Source of the DNA: Gongronella butleri
Lineage: Eukaryota > Mucoromycota > Mucoromycetes > Mucorales > Cunninghamellaceae
Assembly: GCA_025201375.1 (NCBI GenBank)
Contig: JAIWZP010000021.1
Span: 310,001-374,000, forward strand
Direction: 5' to 3'
Length of the DNA: 64,000 bases
Both the position numbers and the translations under genes were made by a program. This document shows, piece after piece, positions 1 to 9,787 of this stretch. The notes beneath the pieces were generated by a model, which had not been told where the DNA came from, did not search any database, and was given only the letters and a program-made list of their open reading frames with translations. Positions within the stretch are counted from its first letter, which is position 1, and every line of letters starts with the position of its first letter.

Positions 1-1445
1 TGCAAGAAAAAAGCACTTGCTGTAGACGTGCGCGACGGCGCTATGGTGGTAAGTTTCAGGGAAAAGGAGTTGGGCGGTGGCTTCCTTTCTTTTGCTCACA
101 CCCCTTGGTCCTCTCCTTTTTTTTTTTCTTCGTGCTCTTAACCCCTCCTTGCTTTCTTGTTGTCTGTCTTGCTGTCTGTCTCCCGTCCTTGTTCCTCGTG
201 TCTCCTTGCTTGCGCCTGCGCCAACAGAACGACGCCCCTCTCATTATATGGCCACAGGTAAAAAAAAAAAAAAAAATTACGAGAGCGTGGTGGAGACTTC
301 CCTCGCGCCCCTTTCTCGCCTTGGCATGGCTCCCGCCCTTTTTTTATTTTCTCACACGCGACATGCTTTCTCCTTTCAGAAACTCGTCGACAGCATCAAT
401 CAGGTAACCCGCGATGCGCGTGACTAGGGCGATGCCATTGAATTGACGCGATTTTTTTGCGCGCTAGCTTTGGATGCATGAAGAGGGCTTCCTCATCAAC
501 AAGAAATCTGGGCTAGGTAGGATCCGATGGTTGTGCACGTGGCCAACGTTTTGCTTTTTTAATGCTTACCCCTTGCCATTTGACTCCCCCCCCCTTTTTT
601 GTGCCATTGTTTAGTTGTCGACATCCGTGGAGGCGACATCAAGCGCGACAAGGCAATTATCCAATATGCGCGCAAGCCTGGCTTGGCTCACAACCAACGC
701 TGGCAATACCAGGACGGTTATATCGCGTCGCAAGCCGCGCCTCACCTTGTTTTGGACATCCGAGTAAGCAGAATCGCCTCCCATTAGAGACGAAAATGAG
801 AAGAACAAGCGTGCTGAGTCTCTTTTATTTTCGTGTCGTAGGGTGGCGATTTCAAGGAATCCAATGCACTCTTTCTGAACACCAAGGATCCTAACAGCCA
901 GACGCAGCAATGGCTCATCCAGCCTTTTGAAAATGAAAAATCCAACGAGGATCTCGCGCTTTTGCGCCCATCCCCTAGTATGTCGAGCGCTGGCCGCAAC
1001 TTGAATAGCGACTCATTTTTTTTTTACGCGCAGACCAACGCAATTCGGCCTTCCCACGCCCCGAGGACTTGTGTGACAGCTATCGCTTGGTATACATGGA
1101 GAAACAGCCCGCACAGGACTTGACCGCCAATCAAATTGCAGGCGCATTGGCCTTCAAGGCCTTGAAGGTCTATATCGACGCTCAAAAGAAGGAAGGACGT
1201 CCGATTGTCGGTCCTGATGCGCGCAAAGAAATTGAAACGCAGGTAAAAAAAAAAAAAAAAAAGGTTCAATGGCGCTATAAACGCGTTCCACGCGACAAAG
1301 CCAATGGCTGATGATACCTTTCGTTTTCTCTTTCTTTTTTTAGGTGAAAAAATTGGCGCAAGAAGAGAACATCCAGGACCAACAGCTGCTGTATGCTGCG
1401 GACCAGGCCGCACTGGGCTACTATGCGCGCGAGTACGAAGGATGA
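1..1445 (+). CDS. Ricin-B-type beta-trefoil lectin with C-terminal CipC-like (DUF3759) domain, 5' partial
   Basis: The gene enters from upstream of the window. Exons read at 1-48, 228-257, 380-403, 468-516, 615-763, 842-977, 1034-1242 and 1344-1445 (stop TGA 1443-1445), giving 248 visible residues. The first two thirds hold beta-trefoil repeats of the ricin-B type: units around VDIRGGD and LDIRGGDF, each followed by a Q-W pair (NQRWQY, QQWLIQPF). The last ~90 residues (DLTANQIAGALAFKALKVY...GYYAREYEG) resemble the fungal CipC/DUF3759 domain, a small helical stress-response module. By family the trefoil binds carbohydrate or lipid; the target is unknown. No catalytic toxin chain is visible, so this is not a ricin-like toxin. 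All splice phases close. Introns 258- and 1243- start GT followed by 15-17 A residues. The domain calls are from pattern recognition; the missing N-terminus could add a further domain. Confidence 0.75.
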
Positions 1446-1567
1446 CGGTTACAAAACGCCGCCCCTTGATTCCCCATTTTCTCTTTTTGCCATGCTTCAC
1501 GCGAATAAAGATACAAATCCGTTTTTATTTTCATTGTCATATCCAATAATAGCTGGCGCAAATGCGT

Positions 1568-2745
1568 TCAAGACGAGCCGATCGCCTCGCGTCTCAATTC
1601 GCGCTCCCAATCTTCCATGTCGTCATCCGCGCTGACAAGCACTGCCTCGCTCTCGGAAGTCACTGTCGCTAAGGCTGGAAAATAAAAAGGGTTAAGATGG
1701 CCCCTGTCATGGATCAAATGGCTCTTACCGTCGTCCGATTTGTCCATTTCGCCATCTTTTTCGTCGTCTGTGTAGTCGAAGAGCACGTCCTCCTAAACAC
1801 AGATCAAAAAATGAGCCAACAAAGCATGGAATCGGTCGCAAAACGCGTGTACCTTGGTATCAACCAGCTTGTCACTGGCAGGAACATCGCTCAACACTTG
1901 CTGTTTCACAATCGTCACGCGATAAAAGTAATTGCGCCAAAAGACCTCTTCTGTCAGCCTAGAAATAAAAGCCAGTGAGCCCTCCGAGCACGCGACAATG
2001 CCATATTTTTGACTTACTTTTGCGGCACCAAGATAAAGCGCAGCTCTGACAGGGTCTTGTCGTGTTCGAGGAGCGCGCGTGCTGAATTGCCGTACGCCTT
2101 GAGGTCGAATTCAAACGTGGTCTCTGTCGGAGGTGGCACGATCAAATTGCGTTCGTCCTAAACGTTGATCGCGTCATGTGATGAGCACAATTGGCTCTGC
2201 GCGACGTTTTTTTTCGATTTTACCTTTGTGATGGCGAGTATCCGGCGCTTCAGCTCATCTTCATAACCACTGTAACCCTCCCATGGCAGGCTAAGCTCTG
2301 TCATCATCGGTGATGGAAATCAAACAAGAAAAAAAAAAAAAGGCGTGGTGAAACCCCAATTCTGCGCCTTTTTTTTTTTTTTTTTGTTTTGCGGTACCTG
2401 TGCCTGGACTTGGCTGCTGTTTTCCCTCGGTCAGCTTGCTTTTCATAAATTGCTCGCGTTCCTGGTTAAGCTGGTCCGGCAGCATTGATATATTTTTGGG
2501 CAAGTCGCGTGCACGTTGCTGAATAGACTCGGACAGCGTGTTGAGGCGCTTGTTGAGGTCTGGCATCACCTTGGACGATGTCGACGCCCATGTCGAGCTA
2601 AAAGTTGAAAAAAGCGAGCTCACAGTGTTGCTTTTGTTCTCGTTCACAGAAGATTCTACAGAAGGAAAAGTAGAAAAACGCATAAATGGTCAATTTAACC
2701 CAAAAAATGTGCAGAATTAAAAGAGAACACACCTCCTGTTACCAT
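1568..2745 (-). CDS. BSD-domain protein (DOS2/SYAP1-like)
   Basis: This is a spliced gene of about 270 residues. The N-terminal third is Ser/Thr-rich and amphipathic (SSLFSTFSSTW, then LNKRLNTLSESIQQRARDLP), as in fungal DOS2-type proteins. The BSD core follows: PWEGYSGYEDELKRRIL, then aromatic-rich helices ending LSELRFILVPQ and EEVFWRNYFYRV, the signature FW-NYF segment. The C-terminus is acidic (DYTDDEKDGEM) and ends with DDDMEDWERELRRE, the conserved DWE-type tail. BSD proteins of this class are linked to ubiquitin-dependent or membrane-signalling roles; no reaction can be assigned. Start is ambiguous. ATG at 2745 with a 13-nt first exon (2733-2745) splices cleanly to the acceptor at about 2674. 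Alternatively ATG 2683 reads straight through in the same frame. The first is preferred because the intron 3' end (pyrimidine tract plus TAG) is strong. The gene ends convergent with the lectin gene. Confidence 0.8.
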
Positions 2746-2939
2746 GGTTAAATACAAAAGAAACTAAAGAAGAGAAAAAGAAGGTTGGGCTTTACTGCCT
2801 TTTTTGAGTTGGCTCGAATTACCCCGCCAAAAGGGAAAAATAAGATCCTCGTTTATGCAATTCACGTTGCGCACGAGCCATAATACATGCCCAACCTTGC
2901 GCTTTTCAAACATGCAATTCATTCACTAGCTTGGAGGTC

Positions 2940-3230
2940 CATTTGGCGCTGTTTGAGTTGTTTACAACTTGTCAAGCGCGTACCGCGAAGGTCCGAATCT
3001 TCGAAACGCGTGTCAACATGAAAAGGCGAGCTGGACACCCCGCGTTGAACCCAATTCGAGGCTACAAAAGACCTCTTGGATCACTGTACCCATCATTGGA
3101 ACATTCATGATTTTAAAGATCGCCATTGCGCGCCATCCGGTAGCCGTAGTGCCCCACAGGTGATGTCCCGCGCTCCTGACCATTCAAACGTGTCGACGAA
3201 AGAGTTTCGAATAGTTGGATCAAAGAATCA
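2940..3230 (+). repeat. Repeat family C, copy C1
   Basis: A stretch ending in a GCCATTGCGCGCCATC core, then a GTAGTGCCCCAC-like segment and CCATTCAAACGTG. It aligns in direct orientation with 34,900-35,240, which has GCCATTGCACGCCATC, GTAATGCCCTGC and GCTCATTCGAACG in the same order. No ORF is shared. Confidence 0.45.
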
Positions 3231-3498
3231 AATGTAAATTTCCTACAAGGTAGTAATCCAATCGAGTTTTCGTTGAATGACCAAGTAAAAAAAAAAAGTA
3301 AAAAAAAAAAAAAAAAGAAAAAAAAGACAGTGACGCAATTTTCTCGGCAACTAACAATAATTTTATGATATTACGACGTACAATTTACAACAGACGACGC
3401 TACTGAACTGAATCGGCGAGAGCCGCCACAGAGCCGCTACTGTATGTACCGGTACAGTAACTGCATCTCGTTGTGAGGAACGTCTTAGATCGCCATAA

Positions 3499-4790
3499 AA
3501 AGTTGGTCTTTGTACCGGTAAAACATGTTATTCAGACTTTGGCGGCCTGCAATGCCTCCAGAATTTTTTTTACAACCTGTTTGCCCGTCAATGAAACCTG
3601 CATCACGGCGTAAACTAGAACAGTATCATATACAGTAGTCCAGTATTCAAGACGAACCCGCCCGATTTTTTTGGACTCGAAAATGGCAAAAACCTCCTAT
3701 TTGTGTTATTTTGCATTCATCTGGTCATCTGTATGGTAGACCCCGCTCAAAATAGCAGCATCGAATTCAGCAACAAAAAAGCTTAAACCCCCAAAGCGCT
3801 ACGACCACTTTTGAAAAATTCCGGGGTCACTCAGGGGTCACACATTTCAGTCTCAGAAAATGCCAAATTTGGGGATTTTCGAACTCCGAGTAATCAATGC
3901 ATCCCAAACAGGTAACTCCGACCATTTGCTATTGGCAGACAAACCGGCGAGTCGCCCCAACGTAAGAAAAAAGTCCCAAGAGTGACGCATGAACGACGAT
4001 CGACTGAAAAATTGCCTACTTTGGTGCAATTTTTTTCCACAAATTCAAGTTTTGACACTTCCAAATTGAGGTGCGTAAATTGTATGGTATGGATTTTTTT
4101 GCATTTTTTTATTTTTTATTTTGCACACTTTTGTACGTTGAGTGAGTGGTGGGCTGCTGGCCTGCTGTCGTCTGGTGAAATGACCGATGCAAAAAGTTAA
4201 AACCCAAGCTAGCGCACCACAAGTTATCCCATTAGGTGCTTTGCTCCCCTGTTGTTAGTAAAACTGCAATAAAAATCACGAGTTTATTATTTAGATCATT
4301 GTCGATCAAATCGCGATCAAAGAATTTAATGAAAAAATGAGTTTTCTCTGCGAGTTTTAGTCATCCATCGATGAAACTGGACTCATTCGATAGAGATGCA
4401 AGAGATACTTTCGACACGTTACTGTAAAAGCGCCGTGGTTCGTCTACTCAGTTGCTGAGAACATCGAGGTTGCATGAAAAAATTTAATGTTTGATCGACT
4501 TTCACGAGCGTGCAAAGGTCACGTATCGTCGGGCAAGCAAACATTCTTCTGGAAATGACGTCTAAGCGTGTCTCTTTCAAATGATGCCAGTTTCATCCCG
4601 ATTCACCAAATATTTCGAGAGTCACTGCTGAATTTGTGAAATTATCGATACTGTATTTTGGATTCATCACCTGCACAACGACTCAACTGACCCTGGTTTT
4701 CAACACCACCATGTTGAAAAAAGGCGCGACAAAATACTCACAGTAATGGCGGCCTACTGTAATGATGAAAAAGATTTGGAGGACAATAAT
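3499..4790 (+). repeat. Repeat family A, copy A1 (uninterrupted reference copy)
   Basis: A dispersed non-coding repeat of at least 1.3 kb. Shared landmarks in order: GGCGGCCTGC...CTCCAGAA, CCCGATTTTTTTGGACTCGAAAATG, CGACCACTTTTGAAAAATTC, GGGGTCACTCAGGGGTCAC, CGAACTCCGAGT, CCATTTGCTATTGGCAG, AGTGACGCATGAACG, a T-rich tract with TATTTTGCACAC, TGAAATGACCGATGCAAAAAG, GAGAACATCGAG and CACCTGCACAACGACTCAACTGACC. The same order occurs at 17,990-18,730 and 41,489-47,170. No transposase, reverse transcriptase or terminal repeats could be found, so the class is unknown. This copy supplies the empty sites for both insertions in copy A3. Confidence 0.85.
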
Positions 4791-5188
4791 AAACCTTAGT
4801 TTACCGGTATTTGTGCTTTTGTGATCCTTAAAATTGAATTTGTGGGAACTCTTTGAAAAAATCAAAAATGATGGCCAAACAAAATATCAAAATCGTCGAC
4901 AACTCGGCTGGCTCGTATCTGGTTCTCAATGATTTTCAAAAATAATAAACGCGCGAAAATTATCAATAATGGCACTGGGTCATATCTAGGGTTTCTCAAT
5001 GAGCGAAATGAATTGAATTTTTACTCGACTCAATTCAATTCACTTGTGCTGGCCATAATTCAATTCATCGCTCAGTTCAATGCCTTCATTTGAAGTAAAT
5101 TACGGTCGCTCAATGGGCGTGATGTCATGATGAATTGAATTGAATTGGCCCTGTTATCTGTTTATGATACTCTACGTATGATACTGTA

Positions 5189-6195
5189 CAGTGCCCGGAC
5201 AAAAAAAAGTTTCGCTGTGCATAATTCTCTGCAGTGCAAGGTATCAATTAATCGCGTTAATCTCTGCTGTATTGATCAATAATGGCTCCAGTGATATGAA
5301 ATTTTGCAGGAACAATGATTTAAAAGTAAAAAAGCAATTCTAAAATTATGAAATGGCTATGCCAAGCGGGTATTGAAATAGATCAAAAAAGGGATACCTG
5401 ACGCGTCACGCGACGCGACGCGTACCTACGCGTATACAATGGCCTGTGGAGATGAATTGACGTTATGAACACCATCTCCAATTTTTTTGCAACGAGTGCA
5501 ATGATGCCTAATTGTATTTTAAGAATCAATTCCATGTTACATGCATTGCAGCATCGGTGCTGTGATCGAATAATGTAAAATTCATCATGTGACACGCGTC
5601 ACGCGTCAGACGCGTCAAAAGTCGCGATTTCCTTCGTAACATGGTCGTAGTGCTCCTACTGGTCAACCAATCGATAACAGTCTATTCTAGTCCTTCAAAT
5701 TAAATAAGTACAATGGTTTTAAGCCAACTAGGGATTAAAATTAGATAACAGAGATGGCAATTGTTATTCCAGATGCAACTGACGCGTGAAGCGTGTCACA
5801 TGATGATTTTACATTATTCGATCACAGCACCGATGCAATGCATGTAACATGGAATTGATTCTTAAAATACAATTAGGCATCATTGCACTCGTTGCAAAAA
5901 AATTGGAGATGGTGTTCATAACGTCAATTCATCTCCACAGGCCATTGTATACGCGTAGGTACGCGTCGCGTCGCGTGACGCGTCAGGTATCCCTTTTTTG
6001 ATCTATTTCAATACCCGCTTGGCATAGCCATTTCATAATTTTAGAATTGCTTTTTTACTTTTAAATCATTGTTCCTGCAAAATTTCATATCACTGGAGCC
6101 ATTATTGATCAATACAGCAGAGATTAACGCGATTAATTGATACCTTGCACTGCAGAGAATTATGCACAGCGAAACTTTTTTTTGTCCGGGCACTG
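5189..6195. mobile_element. Non-autonomous foldback element with Tc1/mariner-type termini
   Basis: A 1,007-bp element consists of two inverted arms, 5189-5609 and 5779-6195, separated by about 170 bp. The arms match almost base for base. The outer ends read CAGTGCCCGGACAAAAAAAA and its reverse complement. Both are flanked by TA (5187-5188 and 6196-6197), the target duplication expected for Tc1/mariner transposition. The inner arm ends carry ACGCGT-rich repeats (TGACGCGTCACGCGACGCG). No transposase is encoded; the only open frames lie across the arms and are mirror shadows. It would need a transposase in trans. Confidence 0.85.
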
Positions 6196-6197
6196 TA

Positions 6198-7190
6198 CTG
6201 TACGGTACTGTACAGTATTACTTTTTTGCTGCTATCATATCATACCATGCTCGCGGGCAGGCTTTGTTGTGAGTTAAATTGAATTGCAATTCAATTCAAT
6301 TCATTTGATCCAAGTTTTCTGCCTGATACTGTACGTAGCTGGGATTGAAAAAGATCTGCTTGGAGGAGGCTGGCGTCAAGCCAGCAGCTACCGGTACTCG
6401 ACGATTGAGCGACGTGGGGACGACGTGGCGCGAGCCAAGGCCTTGCTTAGCCAAGGTGATCCAGGATGTCTCCCCTATGGGGGCCCGGTGTCATCGATGT
6501 CCATGATTGCTGGAGTCGTTTGAGTAGTTGAGGTGTATTCAGAGGAAGGCAAGGGGAAAAAAGGTGCTAAAAGTTTACCCGGGTAATAAAAGTGAACTTT
6601 AGCGGAAAGAAAGGTCAATTCAATTCATTTGAGTTCGAATTTTGCCAAGCTTGATCTTTGGTAATAAGTTCACAACACTTATTACAGTATTTACAAATCG
6701 AAATGCCCAGATTTGACTTGAATCTGCCTATTTTTTTTTGCTAAATTATACGCACTTGCTTGCGGGGGGTTTGTGAGTTGCTTGAATTGAATTGAAGTAC
6801 ATAAGAAAAATTGAAGTGAATTGATGAATTGAATTTGACAGATACTGTAAAAATTCAATTCAAATGAATTGAATTGAGTTGAATTGAGTGATGAGTTGAG
6901 CGGCCCATTGAGAACCCCTAGTCATATCATATCATACTGTATCATATCATAGAATCATACTGTACCCCCTTCTTTGTACAGTAGGTACGTAAATCATGAT
7001 CGCGAGTCACCCAGCGACCACAGTGCATCAATGACAGGAACATCATTTAAACGAGCAAGCTTGGAATTATTGGACCGATTGCAGTAGCTGCTTGTTATTC
7101 ATAATATTTTATTATTACATTCACAGGAATACGTGGTACATAAAAAGAAATGGGGAAATTCGGAAAAGGCGGGGAAAAGCTTATTCCTTG
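6198..7190. other. Intergenic AT-rich low-complexity DNA
   Basis: No gene seen. It holds repeated GAATTGAATT units (6280-6305, 6780-6900), an ATCATATCATACTGTATCATATCAT block near 6925-6960 and a TACAGTA word. It is probably degenerate satellite-like DNA. The sugar transporter's stop codon follows at 7191. Confidence 0.5.
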
Positions 7191-9787
7191 TAGTTGCCCG
7201 CCTGGGCTTCGGCGTGCATCCTTTCCTGATCCATGCGGTAAGAATCCTTGTAGGCCCAGATGCTACCCGACTCGAAAAGTTCGTCCATGTCCTCGAGGCT
7301 ACGACTGTAAACCGAGAATTTTAAAAAATATGTGAGTTTTTCGTTATTTCACAGCGCTTTGGTGCCTTTTTCTCTCTTACCCTCGAGTCTCTGGAACGAA
7401 AAAGAACACAAAGACGCCCATGACAACGGCCATTGAACCGAAAAAGAAGTAGGTGCCAAAGGTAATGTTGGCCATCATCAAGGGAGTCACCTGGCAAAAT
7501 AAAATGATCAATCTGCTGCCTGGTACTTCCAAATTTATGCGTCGCCTGCTTACCTTGGCAATGATGGCATTCATCGCCCAATTGAATGCTGCGCAAAAAA
7601 AAAAAAAAGGAAAGGAGTGAGATATTTGATTTTTTGACAGGTCATTACGATTCCTCGACTTACCAGTGGTGATGGAAAGGCAAACGCTACGGACGTCGTT
7701 GGAGTAAATTTCTGAGCATAAAATCCACTATCATAGCGAATTCGTGGAGAAAAATAAAAATACGGTGAGTTGACGATGCAAAAAGAGAGAGAGAGAGAGA
7801 TCAAGAATTGCGTCTTACAGGAACTATGCAAAAAAAAAAAAAAAAAGTGAGTGGACAAGAAAAAACAATAAAAAAGATCAAGTCTTACTGGGACCCCAGC
7901 TGAATTCGTAGCTATAACAAATGAAGCCAAAAAAAAAAAAAAAAAAGGTGAGCGATTTGAAGGCAGACGCGCTGTGAGGCGTGTCCAAGCGCCTTACCCA
8001 ACGGCAAACAAGTAGATCATGACCATGGCGACGTAACCCTTTGCACCCACTTGGACACCGGTGCCAAGTTTGCCGCCATTCTCATTTTGAATGCCAATGA
8101 TCATGCCGGCAAGGACAAAGAAGGCGGCAAACATGATGACGGAGCCAAGCATCAGGGTGCGACGACGGCCGAGCTTGGTGTCGACCATGAAATACGAAAC
8201 AAAGACAAAAGCGACCTTGACCACACCATACACGCCGGTGGCAATCAAATTGATGTTGTTTGCACTGAGACCCGTGGATGCAAAGATTTGAGGTGCGTAA
8301 TAGTTCTAAAAAAAAAACGCGTCAGCCGGCCGTGTAACCCCGGTAATAGACGCTCAATGCCGCTGCGGCGTCTTGTTTCAAGTGCGTACCACAGCATTGG
8401 TGCCAGTCCATTGTTGGAAGACCTGCATCATGATGCCTAGACCTAGGCGGCGCAGGTGGCTCTTGGTCAAGAGCGATTTCCACATAACAATGACGTTCTT
8501 GTCCTTATCCAAGGCAGCACCTTCCAAGATCTCTTGCAATTCTGTCTGAAAGGCGGGGTCCGACTCTTCGGCGCCGCGCAGCTTGAGCAAATTGGATTTG
8601 ACACGATCATCCTTGCCCCTAAAAAGATGAAGCCATGCGTGTGAGACGATGCTGTAGAAAATCAGCGCCCAATTGGGCATTTTGTCGTGTTTTTTGTTCT
8701 TACTTGACGGCCAGCCAGCGGAGCGACTCGGGGAGGAAGAACATGCCGACGAACAGAATGCCGCCAGGGACGATTTGAATGGCCAGAGGCACGCGCCACA
8801 TATTGTCGCCGGTCAAATGGATGGTGCAGCCATAGTCGATAAAGTACGAGACCATGATACCCAAGACGATCAAGAATTGCCACGTCGTACCGAGACGCCC
8901 ACGCAGCTTTCGGGGCGCAATCTCGGCAATGTACTAAAAAAAAGCGCCATTGGAGCAGGATGAGTGATCATGTTGTGATCAGCGCGTGCTTCTCTGCGTC
9001 TCTGTCTCGTTTTTTTTTTTTTTCTTACCATTGGGACCAGAGCAGAAGCACCACCAACACCCACTTTGTGCATAAAAAATAGAGTTCAAGGACCAAAAAT
9101 AAGTCAAGCTGCGCGCAGATGCGCCGCCTACTCGCCCCGCCGCCTCCCTTTTTGCTTTTTGTTGCTTTTTCTCACACTCCTCAAACCTTACATCCTGCAA
9201 AGAAACGGCCAGCCTTCATGGTCTCTAGGTTTTGCGCAGCGGTCTGCATGATACCACCCATCAAAAAGATGGCCGAGAAAATCTGAATGGCTTTCTTTCG
9301 TCCAATGGGTTCTGCAACATTAAAAAGAAAAAAAATAAGGAATGGATGAGTTATGAGCCACGCGTGTGTAATCGCTGATCATCTGTTGCCCAACTCCGAC
9401 ACTCAGAATTGCATTGATTTTTTTTAAATTTGCTGGATTTGTATTGTTTGTGCCCTTACCCGCAACAAGGTTGGTCAAGAGCGAGCCCACACAGCAGCCA
9501 ACTTGCAACATGGCAACAATGTCACCCTGGATCTGTGCCGCTTGCTCTTTGCTAACGGTCGAATAGCCAAAGTAGGCCATAAACGGCGGCATCACCAACA
9601 CACCCGAAATCACGCCAAGATCATAACCTTTTGCGCGTCAAAAAAAAAAAAAAAAGAAAAAAAAGGAACGGTGAGCCCAATTGACGGGGTCGTTGATGGA
9701 TGAGCGCATGGCTCTTTCTCGTCTCTTACCAAAGAGAAACCCGCCAAAGCAGGAAATGACGGTGGCAATCACTGACAAGCCAACCAT
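7191..9787 (-). CDS. MFS sugar/hexose transporter (sugar porter family)
   Basis: A 12-helix proton-coupled sugar porter of roughly 500 residues, read through at least 13 exons. Family signatures in order: SCFGGFLFGYDLGVISGVL (helix 1), EPIGRKKAI (loop 2-3), AGRFFAG then GVGGASALVPMYIAEIAPRKLRG (helix 4/5), WRVPLAIQ and FFLPESLRWLA, QVFQQWTGTNAV and NNYYAPQIF-type helix 7, GRRRTLMLGS, YEFSWGPIPWI and EIYSNDVRS, and the closing PETRGRSLEDMDELF. By family it imports hexose or pentose across the plasma membrane; the substrate cannot be read. The segment between WGP and WI is supplied by a 5-nt exon at 7819-7823. The start is uncertain: ATG at 9787 lies one codon after an acceptor, and a short upstream exon may exist. 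Confidence 0.9.
7819..7823 (-). other. 5-nt microexon of the sugar transporter
   Basis: On the minus strand the motif tag|TTCCT|gtaag is flanked by consensus acceptor and donor. Joining CCC A + TTCCT + TGG restores the family-conserved WGPIPWI segment. Without it the frame breaks between WGP and W. Confidence 0.8.

Larger units (their letters stand above)
2746..5188. other. Gene-free repeat-rich intergenic region, left part
   Basis: No coding frame with codon-like composition or splice-consistent exons was found. It holds repeat copy C1 (about 2940-3230), A-runs at about 3287-3325, repeat copy A1 (about 3499-4790) and an AT-rich block with many AATTGAATT units (4995-5160). TACTGTA/TACAGTA words and CCGGTA are frequent. 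Confidence 0.6.

Noticed and set aside
1..1445. Ricin-like toxin
   Set aside because: Only the lectin trefoil is present; there is no N-glycosidase chain in the visible part and the C-terminus is CipC-like.
5383..5595. 70-residue frame inside the foldback element
   Set aside because: It lies wholly in one inverted arm, has a mirror in the other arm and shows no transposase motif.
7780..7800. Short GA array considered as CRISPR-like or regulatory repeat
   Set aside because: It is a simple GA microsatellite in a transporter intron; no direct-repeat/spacer array exists in the window.
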